Source: Marsupella aquatica
Taxonomy: Eukaryota; Marchantiophyta
Reading direction: 5' to 3'
Length of the DNA stretch: 64,000 nucleotides
Assembly (NCBI GenBank): GCA_973895155.1
Contig: OZ316891.1
Location: 9,114,001 to 9,178,000 of the forward strand
Shown here: positions 23,719-35,073 of the stretch, piece after piece
Layout of the letters: each line of letters opens with the position of its first letter
Numbering within the stretch: position 1 is the first letter of the stretch
Translations under genes and position numbers: made by a program
The notes under the pieces: model-generated
The model's database searches: none
The model's input: only the letters and a program-made list of their open reading frames with translations
What the model was told of the DNA's origin: nothing

Positions 23719-26700
23719 GAGGCTTCCCGTCTCCTGATAAAATGATCTATTAGGGAAATATTGCACAACACAATGTCACAGTTCACCCCGTCTGGGCTAC
23801 GTCCATGACAAAGAGAAGAAATCACAATGCACAACCCAGTACATCCACGACAACGTGGCAAGCTTGCAAGCTTCTCTATGAGTGTTCCTCTCCTCTCATC
23901 TCGCTCTCTAGTCTCCAACTCTTGAAGACTTGTCTCTAGTGTGAACACAATGAAGTGCTCCTCTTGGGTTATATCCCCTCTCCACTAGTCTAACCTGAGC
24001 AAACTCAATTAGTTTGTGGACCACTATCTCTTTAATTTGTGTTTGTAGTTTTAGATGTTAAGATTGAAATGTAGTCGATATTGATGTTGGACAATGTGTG
24101 ATGTTGAAGATGTATTTATTGGTAGTTGAATTTTTTAATACATTATAGTATTTGGTAATTTAAAAGTTGCTATTACATGAAAAAGTTGTTTTATTGTTTT
24201 GTTCTATTGATTCACATGGCATTGAATTTGTGCTTGGATGTCGTGGCTTGAGTTGGCTTGTCTGTTTTGATTTTGGCAGGCCCATCGATTAGCAAACCCT
24301 GGTGTTGCTCCTCCTGAGTTTGTCGATTAGGGATAGAGATTGTTTTTGTGTTAGCTGCCCTACGAGCATATCAAGTGGCATCTTAAAGTCATGCCTTAAT
24401 CTCGTGAGTTGCTCTACGCAAGCTCCTTTAGTGACTTGGATGTACTTGTGCATCCCATCTTTGTAAGTAAGTTGCTCCTCTTCGAGAGGAACTGCCATGT
24501 ACCTGAGGATTTCCTTTATGACTCATGCATTGGTTTTCATCATGGAGTTAGTATTTAATCTGCGCATGAGATAGTTTGAGATGAAGTTGACTCTCAAGTT
24601 GACTTAATTAGTTAGTTTGGTTTTTTTGTGGTTTGTCTTGGTAGTGGTTGTAGAAGTCCACTTTGAATGATTTCCTCTCTTCAATCATTTGGAAAGTTCT
24701 CTCCGATTGATTTTGTTGACCATCTCAGTGGTCTCGATCCCAAGACCATTGCCATATACCCAGAACTTGCAACAAACACAAAATGCAAAGTTATTTTGAT
24801 ACGGACCCCATTATAAGTCATCATTAATGATGACGCGTGCTATGGAGTCTCAAATTTTGGAAGGGACCTCTAATGGGGTCTTTAACCATGGTTAAGTTGC
24901 ACCCGAGTTAACCTAATCAAGCGCACTACAGTTAAATACCAAGTGAACATGCTCTTGACATTTACAATGTACAATCTCAAACATGGTTACTTGTTGCATG
25001 AGATTAATTGTACAACTTTCCCCAACCAGGTTGTATCAAAATTTATTTTCTATGATTTTTAAATGATTGAAGCATTAAAAATATGGTTATAGCAAGTTAA
25101 ATTTACCCCCACTTCTTTGTTTTTTGGCATGCAAAATTAAAAATTTCTCAAGTTTTTACCATCTTGCTTATAATTACCATTCTTGGGTCTAACTACTTTT
25201 GCAGGCATCACGATATATGCTAATGCTCCAATATTCTGTTGGATATGTGGTGCATCCCTAGTCTCAACCAGTCGTAGCTCCAATGTCTCACTAATATTAC
25301 AAGCCACCTAGAAACTCCCCACTGTCGAGTATGCACTGGAATTGCCTCACTGTACCTATACTAATGGATTTCTACATTTGAGGAATCGGTCCTATGTTGT
25401 GGCTAGGGGTCGGAACCCTTGTCCATACAAATGTTGGGAAGAAGCTTTGCAACAAATCTTTGGTTACAATGGCAACAAACATATTAAACCTTTCACTTTT
25501 AGATTAGAAGCAAAGTACGTAGTGGTTAAGCTTCCATATTCAAGTTTAGGCTAGAGAATGTAGGCTTGCATGGCCACAAGTTTACCCTAGGCACTTCCTA
25601 TTTTGGAAAGAGAAGCATCCTAGCCATCTAGAAACAAATTTTGTGGGTTCAGCAATGAGTTTAGATTAAATAAAATGAGGTTGCCGCAACACTTTTTCAA
25701 AATGTTAATGTGTTTAGCTTCACTATAGTTGTATGTGCAAGCCCAATTCAGGTTTGCCAAGGTCAATGAAACAATTGTCTCACAAAGTTTGGCCCTACTT
25801 ATTGTGTGACACACTAGCTAACAACTATATATATAATCCACTGTCACTGTCCGTTGGATTAATGAATTCTCCACCATTTACTTGTGACAATTATATATCC
25901 CCAATCTCCTGTTCATTCTTCATCATCTGGCGTATAGGTCTCTTTCCTTTCAGCAACTATGTCAATCATGAACTCTTTGTCCTCCTCCTCACACACCAGA
26001 TTTGACTTAACTTGTGACTATCCTCACCATGTGAGTTGCTATTGGACCTACATTCAATATGCGATGAAGCACCAACAATAAGAAGCGTAGCTTTCTCCTC
26101 TATTAGGGGGTCTCAGTATTAATTGGTGATGAGACGTGTTTTGACAGGCATACATGTGGGTCCCTAAAATAGGTGACAACACTCAATGACGGGAAAAATT
26201 ATTCTTTGGAATACAATTTTGAGATGACCCAAGATTGACGTTTGACGGGCTCAGCAGGTAACCAAGATAGCACTAAGCAACAAATTGTGAGCTTGTCGCT
26301 CACTTCCTACCGCCATAGTCTTTAGTCGCAATTCAAAATTCAGCAGCACCATGCTGGTTGTAGAGTTCCACTCTTGAGCTCATAGCTTGGACACCATGGA
26401 GGATGAAGTCATTAATTTTGGAATCCCATATTCAAAGCACCTGCAACAGATCTTTCAAAACATTGTGAGGAATAGTGGACCACAAAGAGATTTGTGCCCT
26501 CCACGGCCTGTAGGAGTTCAAGTTGCAATGGCAGGATTGAGTGGAAATGGAGGGATCCATGCTCAAGTAAGGCTTTAATCCTCCTTCAATGTTGTCGTGT
26601 GGAGGCAGGGAGAGCTCGAGTGGACAGGATCAAAGCTATATAAGGGCAGACGATTACTCCTTGATTATTTAGAGATTCTTGAAAATTTCAATGTCTTTCA

Positions 26701-28260
26701 TGGGGCTAGAAGAAAGACACAATTAGGAGGGAAGATACCAGACCAAGAATCCATTTTTCCATTTTCTTTAAGTACTCTTGGCTGATTTTTTCTTTGGTTG
26801 ATGCTCCAATTGCACTGCGTTGTCCTTCTCCTTGGAGCAAGTAGTTGCAAACACATTTAAGATTCAATTCCTATTTTGAAGCTGTAAATTTGGCTGCTTA
26901 GTTTCCTCAATCTTCCTCCACCAATTGATTGTGGTCCTTATCAAATGTAATGTCCGCTAGCTCACCCATCAATATTGTAGCGATCTTCTTATTTTTTGTA
27001 CAATTGAGTACCTCCTCTTCACACATACGCACCAGTCTACATTTCTCTATATGAGGTTCATCTTCCTCCTCATAGTACATCAACTTGACTGTATATGGTT
27101 TCAACTGCCTCCTTTGGTGGATCTTTCACATAATGAACAATTGTAAACTCTTTGGTTTTATCGTTGGGTCTCCACCTTTGCTTCATAGCAACCAACTTTA
27201 TATTCAACGCATATTGAGGAATATTCTAGCATTTGGATATAAAATGTTCATTGATGTATAATTGTTTGTACATTGTTTTAAAGAACAATTTACATTTAGA
27301 TTTATTATTTATGGCATTACGCTATAATTTGAAAATTTTATATTATAATTATAATAGGATATATTGGTTTGATTCCTAGCAAGATATCAAATTGTAAATA
27401 TTTTCTACAATTCAAGGTGTAATGGTTTTTGTTGACCTTCTATCAAACACAAATGAACTGGTTTATTTGCTATCACAAACATAGATGTTCTTATAGACTA
27501 TCACATAAAACAATGACGTGACCACACATGGTGTTAGGAAATTTGGAAGAGACTTCCCATAGAGGCACGTAGTATTGAAATTTGAAAAAGAAAAAAATTA
27601 ATGAAAGATTTTTTATATCAGAAGTGTGATTTAATGGAAGATTTTTTATATCACACGCATTTGGGGTAACTCAAAAGATCTCTACTTTCTTAAGTTCACC
27701 AAAAATATTTTGCATAATATTTTGTATACATAAAAAAAATCACACCTAATTTATTCATGTTACAAAACTCTCATAATCAACTATATAGTGTCTTCCACTC
27801 TATGAAGTTCAAAAATTGTTTTCATTATTCATTTTTTTCCATAAAGGACATTTGATAATCTACAATAACCATACTAAAATCATGAGAATTTAACTTATAA
27901 ATAAGATTTTGTTGGATGCTAACAAATGTAATTATTCATAACTATGAACAAAAATCAGGTGTGTGTTCTTGTGAAAGAAAAATAATAAGATGATAAGATG
28001 ATTTAAGGTATATATGTGGTTTAAGATGACACTCAATATTTTGTAAAAAATCATAAATTAAACAAAAAACAAATAATTAATAAATAAAAACAAATATATT
28101 TATTTTTAAAGATATGGTTTAGTGATCTTTTAACTTTATCTCTATATCTTGAAAAAATAGCAATTACATTATTTAAGATGTTATTATTCAAAGATAACAT
28201 TGCCATAATTGTTCATTAAATTTTGTTATTTTTCAATTAAAATGTTATTTTTATTTTTAA
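23719..28260. other. AT-rich non-coding DNA
   Basis: Only short unsupported ORFs. 27.2-28.3 kb is extremely A/T-rich. I see no gene, terminal repeat or RNA in this stretch. Confidence 0.4.
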
Positions 28261-28261
28261 G

Positions 28262-28366
28262 GAGAAATCTGCAAAACCCCATAAAATGGGGACGGTTAGT
28301 CACAACATTTGAACACAAGATCTATCAGTCTTCACTCAAGTGAGCTACCACTCAGCTGTGCCTCTT
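28262..28366 (-). mobile_element. tRNA-derived SINE-like sequence
   Basis: On the minus strand an A-box-like word TGAGTGGTAGCTCAC (28340-28354) is followed about 26 bp later by a B-box-like word GTTCAAATGTT (28304-28314), the arrangement of an internal RNA polymerase III promoter. The sequence begins GAGGCACAGC like several plant tRNA-related SINE heads. It does not fold into a convincing tRNA (no matched acceptor stem), so a SINE head is the better reading. Confidence 0.45.
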
Positions 28367-29139
28367 TGGGAAAATGTCACTTATTTTTAAATATATTGAT
28401 TTATCTTACATGCAATACTTATCTTGCAAGATAGATCATCATTCATGTAAAATCAAAAATTGACAATATATATTAAAGTTTGAATTAGGCACCAACCAAC
28501 AAATAATCCAATATGAATCAAAATTATAGTTTTGATGAGTTTTACTTTGGATGACAATTGCACATCAATTGTCATACAAGAAGGAGGGCTAGACTTCTTA
28601 GTACAATAAAACAAATTTCAAGGTCTAAAATGTTTTTTTGCAAATCTTGTCACATGCACAAGGGATAAACTCCAAAGAATTTATTTGCAATGACTATCTA
28701 TTTTGACTCAAATGAGACTGAAAACTATATATATAAAGTATTGAATGACATAGAAAAAATTCACTTTACAACTCCTAAAACTAAACTAAATAGTCAAAAT
28801 AGGATGTCTTGGATATCTTTGGCTAAGGACATCAAATACGTCAAAGACATTTTATTTTGGAGCTCATTTTGCATTGGTAATTTTAATAATTACTCTTTGG
28901 CTCAAAATAGTACAGTTTACATTTTTGGTGAGGGGTTAACTTAAGCAAGTTAAGAGACCTTAAATAAAGTGTAAGGTCCTTCTCTTTTGCTACTACCATT
29001 GTTTGCTAACATCGCATACTCTTTTTTGTTCAATGTGATAATGATTGGTAACTTTAAATTCTTCTCAAAATAGATCAAATTAAGAGCATATATAATTCCT
29101 TCTTCAAACTCATGTTCTCTTCCTATTATTCTAGTTCAT
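28367..29139. other. AT-rich non-coding DNA
   Basis: No supported feature. Confidence 0.35.
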
Positions 29140-29260
29140 GATTTTTCTCTAACAATTTCTTGGTTTGGGCTGTTGGTCTTAGGAGCTTTTCTTGTTGCGG
29201 AATCTTTTAATAAGGCAATCTAAAGTATGGTCGCCAAAAATGTTAAACGTCAACTTTGCT
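29140..29260 (-). repeat. retroelement leader and LTR-end fragment
   Basis: TTTCTTGGTTTGG and TATGGTCGCCAAAAATGTTAAAC parallel the leader, primer-binding region and LTR end of the gypsy element at 20385-20475. This is a junction from a related, otherwise unrecognisable retroelement in the same orientation. Confidence 0.55.
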
Positions 29261-30572
29261 TAGCTGTCATCACAAACACAAACATAAAGAAAACCCGTAC
29301 ATTTGAACTTGGGCAATAATAATCCATTTTTTTTTGTAAATATATTTGTAAATATATGTTAGGATTGAAATGAATATTGATATGTGCATGAAACAAAATA
29401 TTATTAAAAAATATTTAAATTTTACTTCTTGATCAAATTTTGGTTTATTATAATTGAATAAGATACTTGGTTTCAATGTCTAAAGTAATGAATATTAAAT
29501 GCTATAAAATAAATATTATAAAAAAATCAATCCTTGGATCTATAGACACATTTAAATATTATAAATCCATGAGAGATGCCTTGCAAAATTCTTGGCTCCG
29601 TTGCGCGCCAGATGAAGTGGTGCACTACAAACACGACTATTCTAATTTGGCAACCCAAAATAATTGTCATGACATTCTTTTTAGTGCCATTTTTTTAGTA
29701 AAGTTTTTTTTTGCGAATGTTCTAATATACTAACACGTAACTTATAATTTGCACTAAGTAGAATTGAAAGATGACTATGTTTAACTAAGTTGAGTTGATT
29801 ACAATATATAATGTGATGTATGTTGATTATCTGAGCATTGTTATTATTGTTGTAGACAAATAATCTATATGACTTTAACTATCTTTAAAGTAACAAAAAA
29901 TATTGCATAAGACATAATCACTTTATATTTCTTGAAGGTACAAAATGTTTTCCTACTTTTTTATGTATTATTTCTTTACTATTTGAAATATTTCCATGAA
30001 ATTATTCTGAACTACAAGTTTTGGATATAAGCCTTTTAGTTGGTGTAGTTTTGATTCATTGTCTTTGTGTTCTATTCTATGAATTCTTCTCAATTTTATT
30101 TTCAAGTTATATGATCTCTCATGATATATTTGACCATAATCCAGATAATTGAAGTTTGTTTGAGAAGATTTTCACGAGCCAAGAGTGACCGTAAGAAGGC
30201 CCAATCACGATAACATACATTTAATCATGACTGATAATTAATGCACATCTTTAATGTTTCATCTTAAATTTCCATAAAGAATCTTAGATTTATGATGCAC
30301 TTTCTTCTAGCAAGGCTCTTTGCATTACTACATGAGCTCCAAGGTCACTCACCATCCTAATTTTAAAATATTTCATGTTATAACCCAGGTTAAACATATA
30401 AGACAACCTAAGTTAAGTCTTCTCTACCCAAGTTAACGCTAACTGCCTAACTACCTTACATCTTGAAACAAATATGTATTCCTTCATGGATGAATGAATT
30501 GATTATCATTGTGTGTAGTTTTCAAGATTCAACACGTTATCAGCACTACTTGCTCAAGACATTTTTTTTAGA
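29261..30572. other. AT-rich non-coding DNA
   Basis: Long A/T runs, no coding signal; it may contain the decayed body of the retroelement whose LTR end is at 29245. Confidence 0.35.
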
Positions 30573-30812
30573 AGAGATACAAACACTGAGGCAAAAGTCA
30601 CACTACTTACGGATGAGGGGATATAGGAGTTAATGGACCGAGATATAGAGATTGGCTTAACAAATGTTGCAATGTTTTTTACACGGACCTCATTGAAAAA
30701 AGGCGAGAGAGGGAGAATAATTGCGGACAAGAATAGAGTTCCTGCGGACGTGGTGATAGCACAACTGGCCGATACAAGCACCCCAATCAAAATCCCTAAT
30801 TGGGAGAGATAA
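30573..30812 (+). pseudogene. unclassified 79-codon coding fragment with one stop
   Basis: The plus frame reads EAKVTLLTDEGI, one TAG, then ELMDRDIEIGLTNVAMFF, SLKKGERGRIIADKNRVP and ADVVIAQLADTSTPIKIPNW before TAA. Composition and charge pattern look protein-like, which is why I list it, but I do not recognise the family. The in-frame stop and small size suggest a fragment. Confidence 0.3.
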
Positions 30813-31188
30813 GTATTATCAAATTTGCAGACGCATGAATGATTTAAACCCTTGGGAGAAATTAAGAACCAAAACACACTTGTCCAAATCAACAAAATGC
30901 CCTTCATACTTCACGGTCACAAAAAAATTAAGGAACAAAATGATAGAGCCAATTGGTTTGCTGGATGCATTTCATCACCAATCCCTCGCACATGTTTGAC
31001 AAAAAATGCCCCATCTCTCTTCTTCAAGTTGAAAATACTACACTTTACTTCAGAAGATACTCACATAATTGCTGACAAACAATTATGGCACATCCCAAAA
31101 CCTCCCCTCTTCCAAGCACATGTCAACACAAGTAGCCCAGATTTGCACAAGCCTTAACCCCGTAGCCTTAGCTTATGCAATTACAACT

Positions 31189-32093
31189 ATGAACTCGATT
31201 GAAAAACTTAATTTTCAAGCATTGACCATTGATGGATCCAATTACTTATCATGGTCCTTGGATGTCGAAGCGCACTTGGCTTCCAAGGACCTACAAGATA
31301 CTATAATGATAGATACCAGCCCTACGCGACAGCAAAAGGCTAAAGCACTGATATTGATAAGACACCGCCTAGCAGATTCCCTAAAGTGCTAGTATATGAA
31401 TGAGTATAACCCTCAGATTCTCTGGGAAGAACTACATTCCAGATTTGATCACACACGAACAATTTTCCTGCCAGCAGCAAGACATGATTGGATTAACCTA
31501 CGAATTCAAGACCACAAAACCATTTTTGATTATAACAGCAAACTCTTTAGGATTGTCGCACAACTAGCAATCTGTGGACAACCCGTAAGTGATGAGGAGC
31601 AAATAGAGAAAACCTTGTCCACCGTACACTCTACTAACTTAATCTTATCCACACAGTACAAGAATATGCACTTCACAAAATACTCTGAATTGATTGCGCA
31701 CATGCTGTTGGCTAAAAAGCACCAACTCCTATTATTACAAAACACTCAAGAGAGACCTTCTGGCACGCTCCCACCACAACCAAATCCAGAAACCCATTAC
31801 AATCACAATTGGACTTCATCTCGGGGCAGAGGTAGTAGCCGAGAGAGAGGGGTTCATACAGGGGCCAGAACATAACTACCAACGCGGTGGAAGAAGCAAT
31901 GCATGTCAAGGAAAGGGTCGAGGAAGATATCAAAACAACGAGTGACGGTCATGCCATGAATACCTAGAAGAGAGACAACGACAACCATCATCGAACAAGG
32001 AACCAATATAGGAGCAACTCAACAACATCAAAAGATGAATTTGATAACCCCCCAATTTGCTTCAAATGTGGAACCAAGGGACACCTAACTTGA
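31189..32093 (+). pseudogene. Ty1/copia gag pseudogene
   Basis: Starts MNSIEKLNFQALTIDGSNYLSWSLDVEAHL, the usual LxGxNYxxW opening of plant copia gag proteins. A stop interrupts it at about 31390 (after ADSLKC), and the same frame resumes with ILWEELHSRFDHTR, IFDYNSKLFRIVAQLAICG and YSELIAHMLLAKKHQLLL. Near 31870 it shifts frame to a Gly/Arg-rich stretch (RGGRSNACQGKGRGRYQ). It ends in a truncated zinc knuckle CFKCGTKGHLT from 32058, immediately followed by a stop, so the last Cys is lost. No protease, integrase or RT follows. Confidence 0.75.
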
Positions 32094-33112
32094 TGAAATT
32101 TGAATTTTTCTAGAACCCATCTTCATGTTCAAATCACGAGACTTACTCTTTCCTTGGTCTCTAGATCCTAGACTAATACTTGTTCTCCCTAGCATGAAGG
32201 ATCCACAAAGGTTTTCAAGATCGACCACCTATTGCAATGGAGAGCAAGTCATGAATTCACCAATCTCTTGGACTGGGCTCCAAAATCAATGGAAACCAAA
32301 ATCACAAATTTATGAGTTCTCTAGAGAGGGTGAAAGTTGTGTGATACCAGTCAGATATCACTAGGCCATTCAAGGGTTTTACATTATTATATACATAGGT
32401 TATTGGATTAAAAAAAAAAAAAACTTACACAAGTCAGGATAGCCATGGAACCTTGGATGATGCTAAGATTTAGGGTATATCAATGGTTGGGTAAACTCTC
32501 CACTACCAACATTATTTGTGCTCAAAAGTAAATAGTGGGCATCGACCATCAGTTGTTCAAGGTATGAACAGTGCAAGCCAACTGCTGGTTGCTTAGGATT
32601 GTGTGCATTAGAGGGGATCAAACGATGAGTGTGGACCTCAACACCTAACACCATTAACCAAGCGGCTTACTTTTGAGGATGCCTCTTTGAGGAGGCTAGT
32701 AAGTTCATACCCACTTACAAAGATGAGGAGCTAGCTAGCCCAAATGAGCAGCAAGGGAGCAACAAGAACTAGTGTGCACAATTGTGGGGAGTTTATTGTG
32801 TTGCATTCATTGGAGATTTATTATTTATAAGCTCAAATCTATTCTTGGTTTTAAGTCTTATCTAGTTTCACTAAACTAATCCATTTTTAATTTCATGTTC
32901 ATTTTTGTGCTTTGTTTTTCACTCTCTCTTTCATTCAATTCACTTTACTACCCATTTCCTAAAGATTGTTCCTATCCTAGGGTTCCACTCATTAAATGCA
33001 ACCAAAACACTAGTTCATTTATTTCATTTGGATTTTTGAATGCCATACACAACCAAGAAATATAAATCCAAACCTCTGACTGTAAACTTTTGATGACCTC
33101 CATATTTCCTTA
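32094..33112. other. non-coding DNA after copia fragment
   Basis: No supported gene. A 15-A homopolymer lies near 32410. Confidence 0.35.
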
Positions 33113-33120
33113 TATTTCTC

Positions 33121-33417
33121 CTTGGGGGTTTCACTTCCACAAAAATGGCATATCACGTGCGACGAAGGATAGGGTCATTTTATTGGTTCTAAGGGAAAAC
33201 TTAAGAAGTTTTGTAGAAGAACAATAGGGTCTTTTAAATTCAATTTTGAGACTTATAAGAACATTAGGGTCTTTTTAATCCAATTTTTAGAATATTCCAA
33301 GAATATTCCAACTTTATAGGGGTTAAAAAATTAAAAAAAATTCTTACATTTTAGGGGGTCCGAGGCCAAAAAACCCCGCAGGCGATGGGGAGGTCCCCAT
33401 ATAGTGAGACCCCCGAG
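33121..33417. mobile_element. 297-bp hAT-like MITE, copy 1
   Basis: Flanked by an exact 8-bp direct repeat TATTTCTC (33113-33120 and 33418-33425). Termini are inverted: CTTGGGGGTTTCACT at the left, CTCGGGGGTCTCACT read inward from the right. It is the same length as copy 2 at 46784-47080, which lies in the opposite orientation with only scattered differences. An 8-bp duplication is typical of hAT elements. No coding capacity. Confidence 0.85.
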
Positions 33418-33425
33418 TATTTCTC

Positions 33426-34733
33426 CCTTTAAATGATAAGTTATTTTTGTCAAAAAGGTTTCTAGCAAAAGCAAACCATTCCCATCCACCAATATTCCCA
33501 AGAGTAGCAAGAGTTTTCCATTCCAAAATTCACTTTTGGTCAATCAAATGATTTTTATTCTTTTTGTGATTGTTTAGATGAAAAGGCTTATTCAAGAGAC
33601 ACGATTGTTCATTAATTAAAGTAATCTCCATGTGAATACTATAAATATAGGTTTGATTAAAGATTATCAAAAAATCTCTACTTGTTTCTCTTGCTTTTGA
33701 TAACTCTTACTTTGTAGCTTTGATAGTCTCTTGAACTCTTTCTGTCCATTTGTTGGTTGTTCCAAGTTTCCAACCCACTTTGACAATTCTTTCTTTAAAT
33801 TGATTCTTTACATTTCCCCTATCCATCTATTCCTAAAGCTTGAAGACAATGAAGATGAATCCCAAACCAGTCAAATGCACCTGCTGATCCAACAACGAGG
33901 GAGCCAGGTTGCAATTGCATGTACATGTTTCTCCGTGTAGAACAATAGCAATCCGTCTATCGATTCATCAAACATTAAGCCAAGAATTGTTGTTGTGGCA
34001 GAGGAGAACAAAATTGTCTCTCAGCAAAAACTCTTCGGGCTATGTGCCCCAACCAAATTTTGCTATGTGCCCAATTGTAAATAATTGATTATTCATTCAA
34101 TTGAAATTTGTGTAAATCTATAAATAAACAACATATTAATCATTTAATTAAAATTTTATGTCTATTTCACTTCAATCTAAAAATAAATTATTTACCATAA
34201 AATATCCACAATGAGGGCCTTTTTTCACAACCACTACTAATTAATACCTTATCCTGCCAAAATTTGTCCTTTGTCCATTTACAACTAAAAAAAAAGTGGA
34301 CATGAATCTTAGCCCTTCATGAAAATTTATTTTTCTGATACCATTAGATCCATCCATACCCCTTTCAATCTCAATTGCCTTTGCCCAAGCTGCTAGTGCT
34401 TGAGCTAGATGAAAAATTAATTTAAATTAATCCCTGGATCCCCTTGTTGATCCAAGGAATGAGTGTCTTTAGAATCAAGTAAAGTTGCTTTTTTTGGAGC
34501 AAAGAAGTGAATTTTTTATTAATGCAAAATTGTTTTTTGATACATGAAATTGGAATCCTGATCTACCTAACAATGCCTAAGTCCCCTCTAGGTGGCATTG
34601 TACTTGCGCTTTGTTGTACAACGAGCTTGTTGGTATACACAAAGTATTCTCACGTGTATGATTGTGGAGAGCTAGTTAAATCAATATGCAGAAAATTGAG
34701 GGTTTTAATAAACTATTTTTGAACAACAATACT
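33426..34733. other. AT-rich non-coding DNA
   Basis: No supported feature before the MULE boundary. Confidence 0.35.
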
Positions 34734-34742
34734 ATATAAAAG
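34734..34742. repeat. 9-bp target-site duplication, left
   Basis: ATATAAAAG, identical to 45322-45330. The base before and the base after differ between the two sites, so the match is exactly 9 bp. Confidence 0.75.
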
Positions 34743-34772
34743 GAGGTATTCTATTGTGCGAGCAAACAGGAG
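34743..34772 (+). repeat. left terminal inverted repeat of the MULE
   Basis: An outer degenerate part is followed by the exact 14-bp core GTGCGAGCAAACAG. Soon after come two GCTAGCGAGG words (34777-34786, 34794-34803). Confidence 0.75.
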
Positions 34773-34776
34773 TTTT

Positions 34777-34803
34777 GCTAGCGAGGACAGCAGGCTAGCG
34801 AGG
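34777..34803. repeat. paired GCTAGCGAGG half-sites near left end
   Basis: Two direct copies of GCTAGCGAGG (34777-34786 and 34794-34803), 34 and 51 bp inside the element end. Another copy is at 45219-45228 near the right end. Confidence 0.7.
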
Positions 34804-35073
34804 CAAGTTTGCGCGTAATTTGAGGGTAGTTAAGGCGCATTCCCAAGTAAGATTGTCGATATATATTGTGAAAGAGTTAAGGAAAACGAAAATGCAGATA
34901 CTTAAATATTCACAAACTCAAAAATCGAGATCTTCACTACACTGAACTGAATGAAAAGGCATCATCACTGTCAACAAAACCAGGTGAAAAAACCTTTCAC
35001 AATCCATCTTTAATAAAACTTTGGTATGACAAATATCTTCTGGAATGAGATTGCATCTGAAATTGACCATGAG

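Noticed and set aside
28262-28366. A functional tRNA gene on the minus strand
   Set aside because: A- and B-box words are present, but the acceptor, anticodon and T stems do not pair well.
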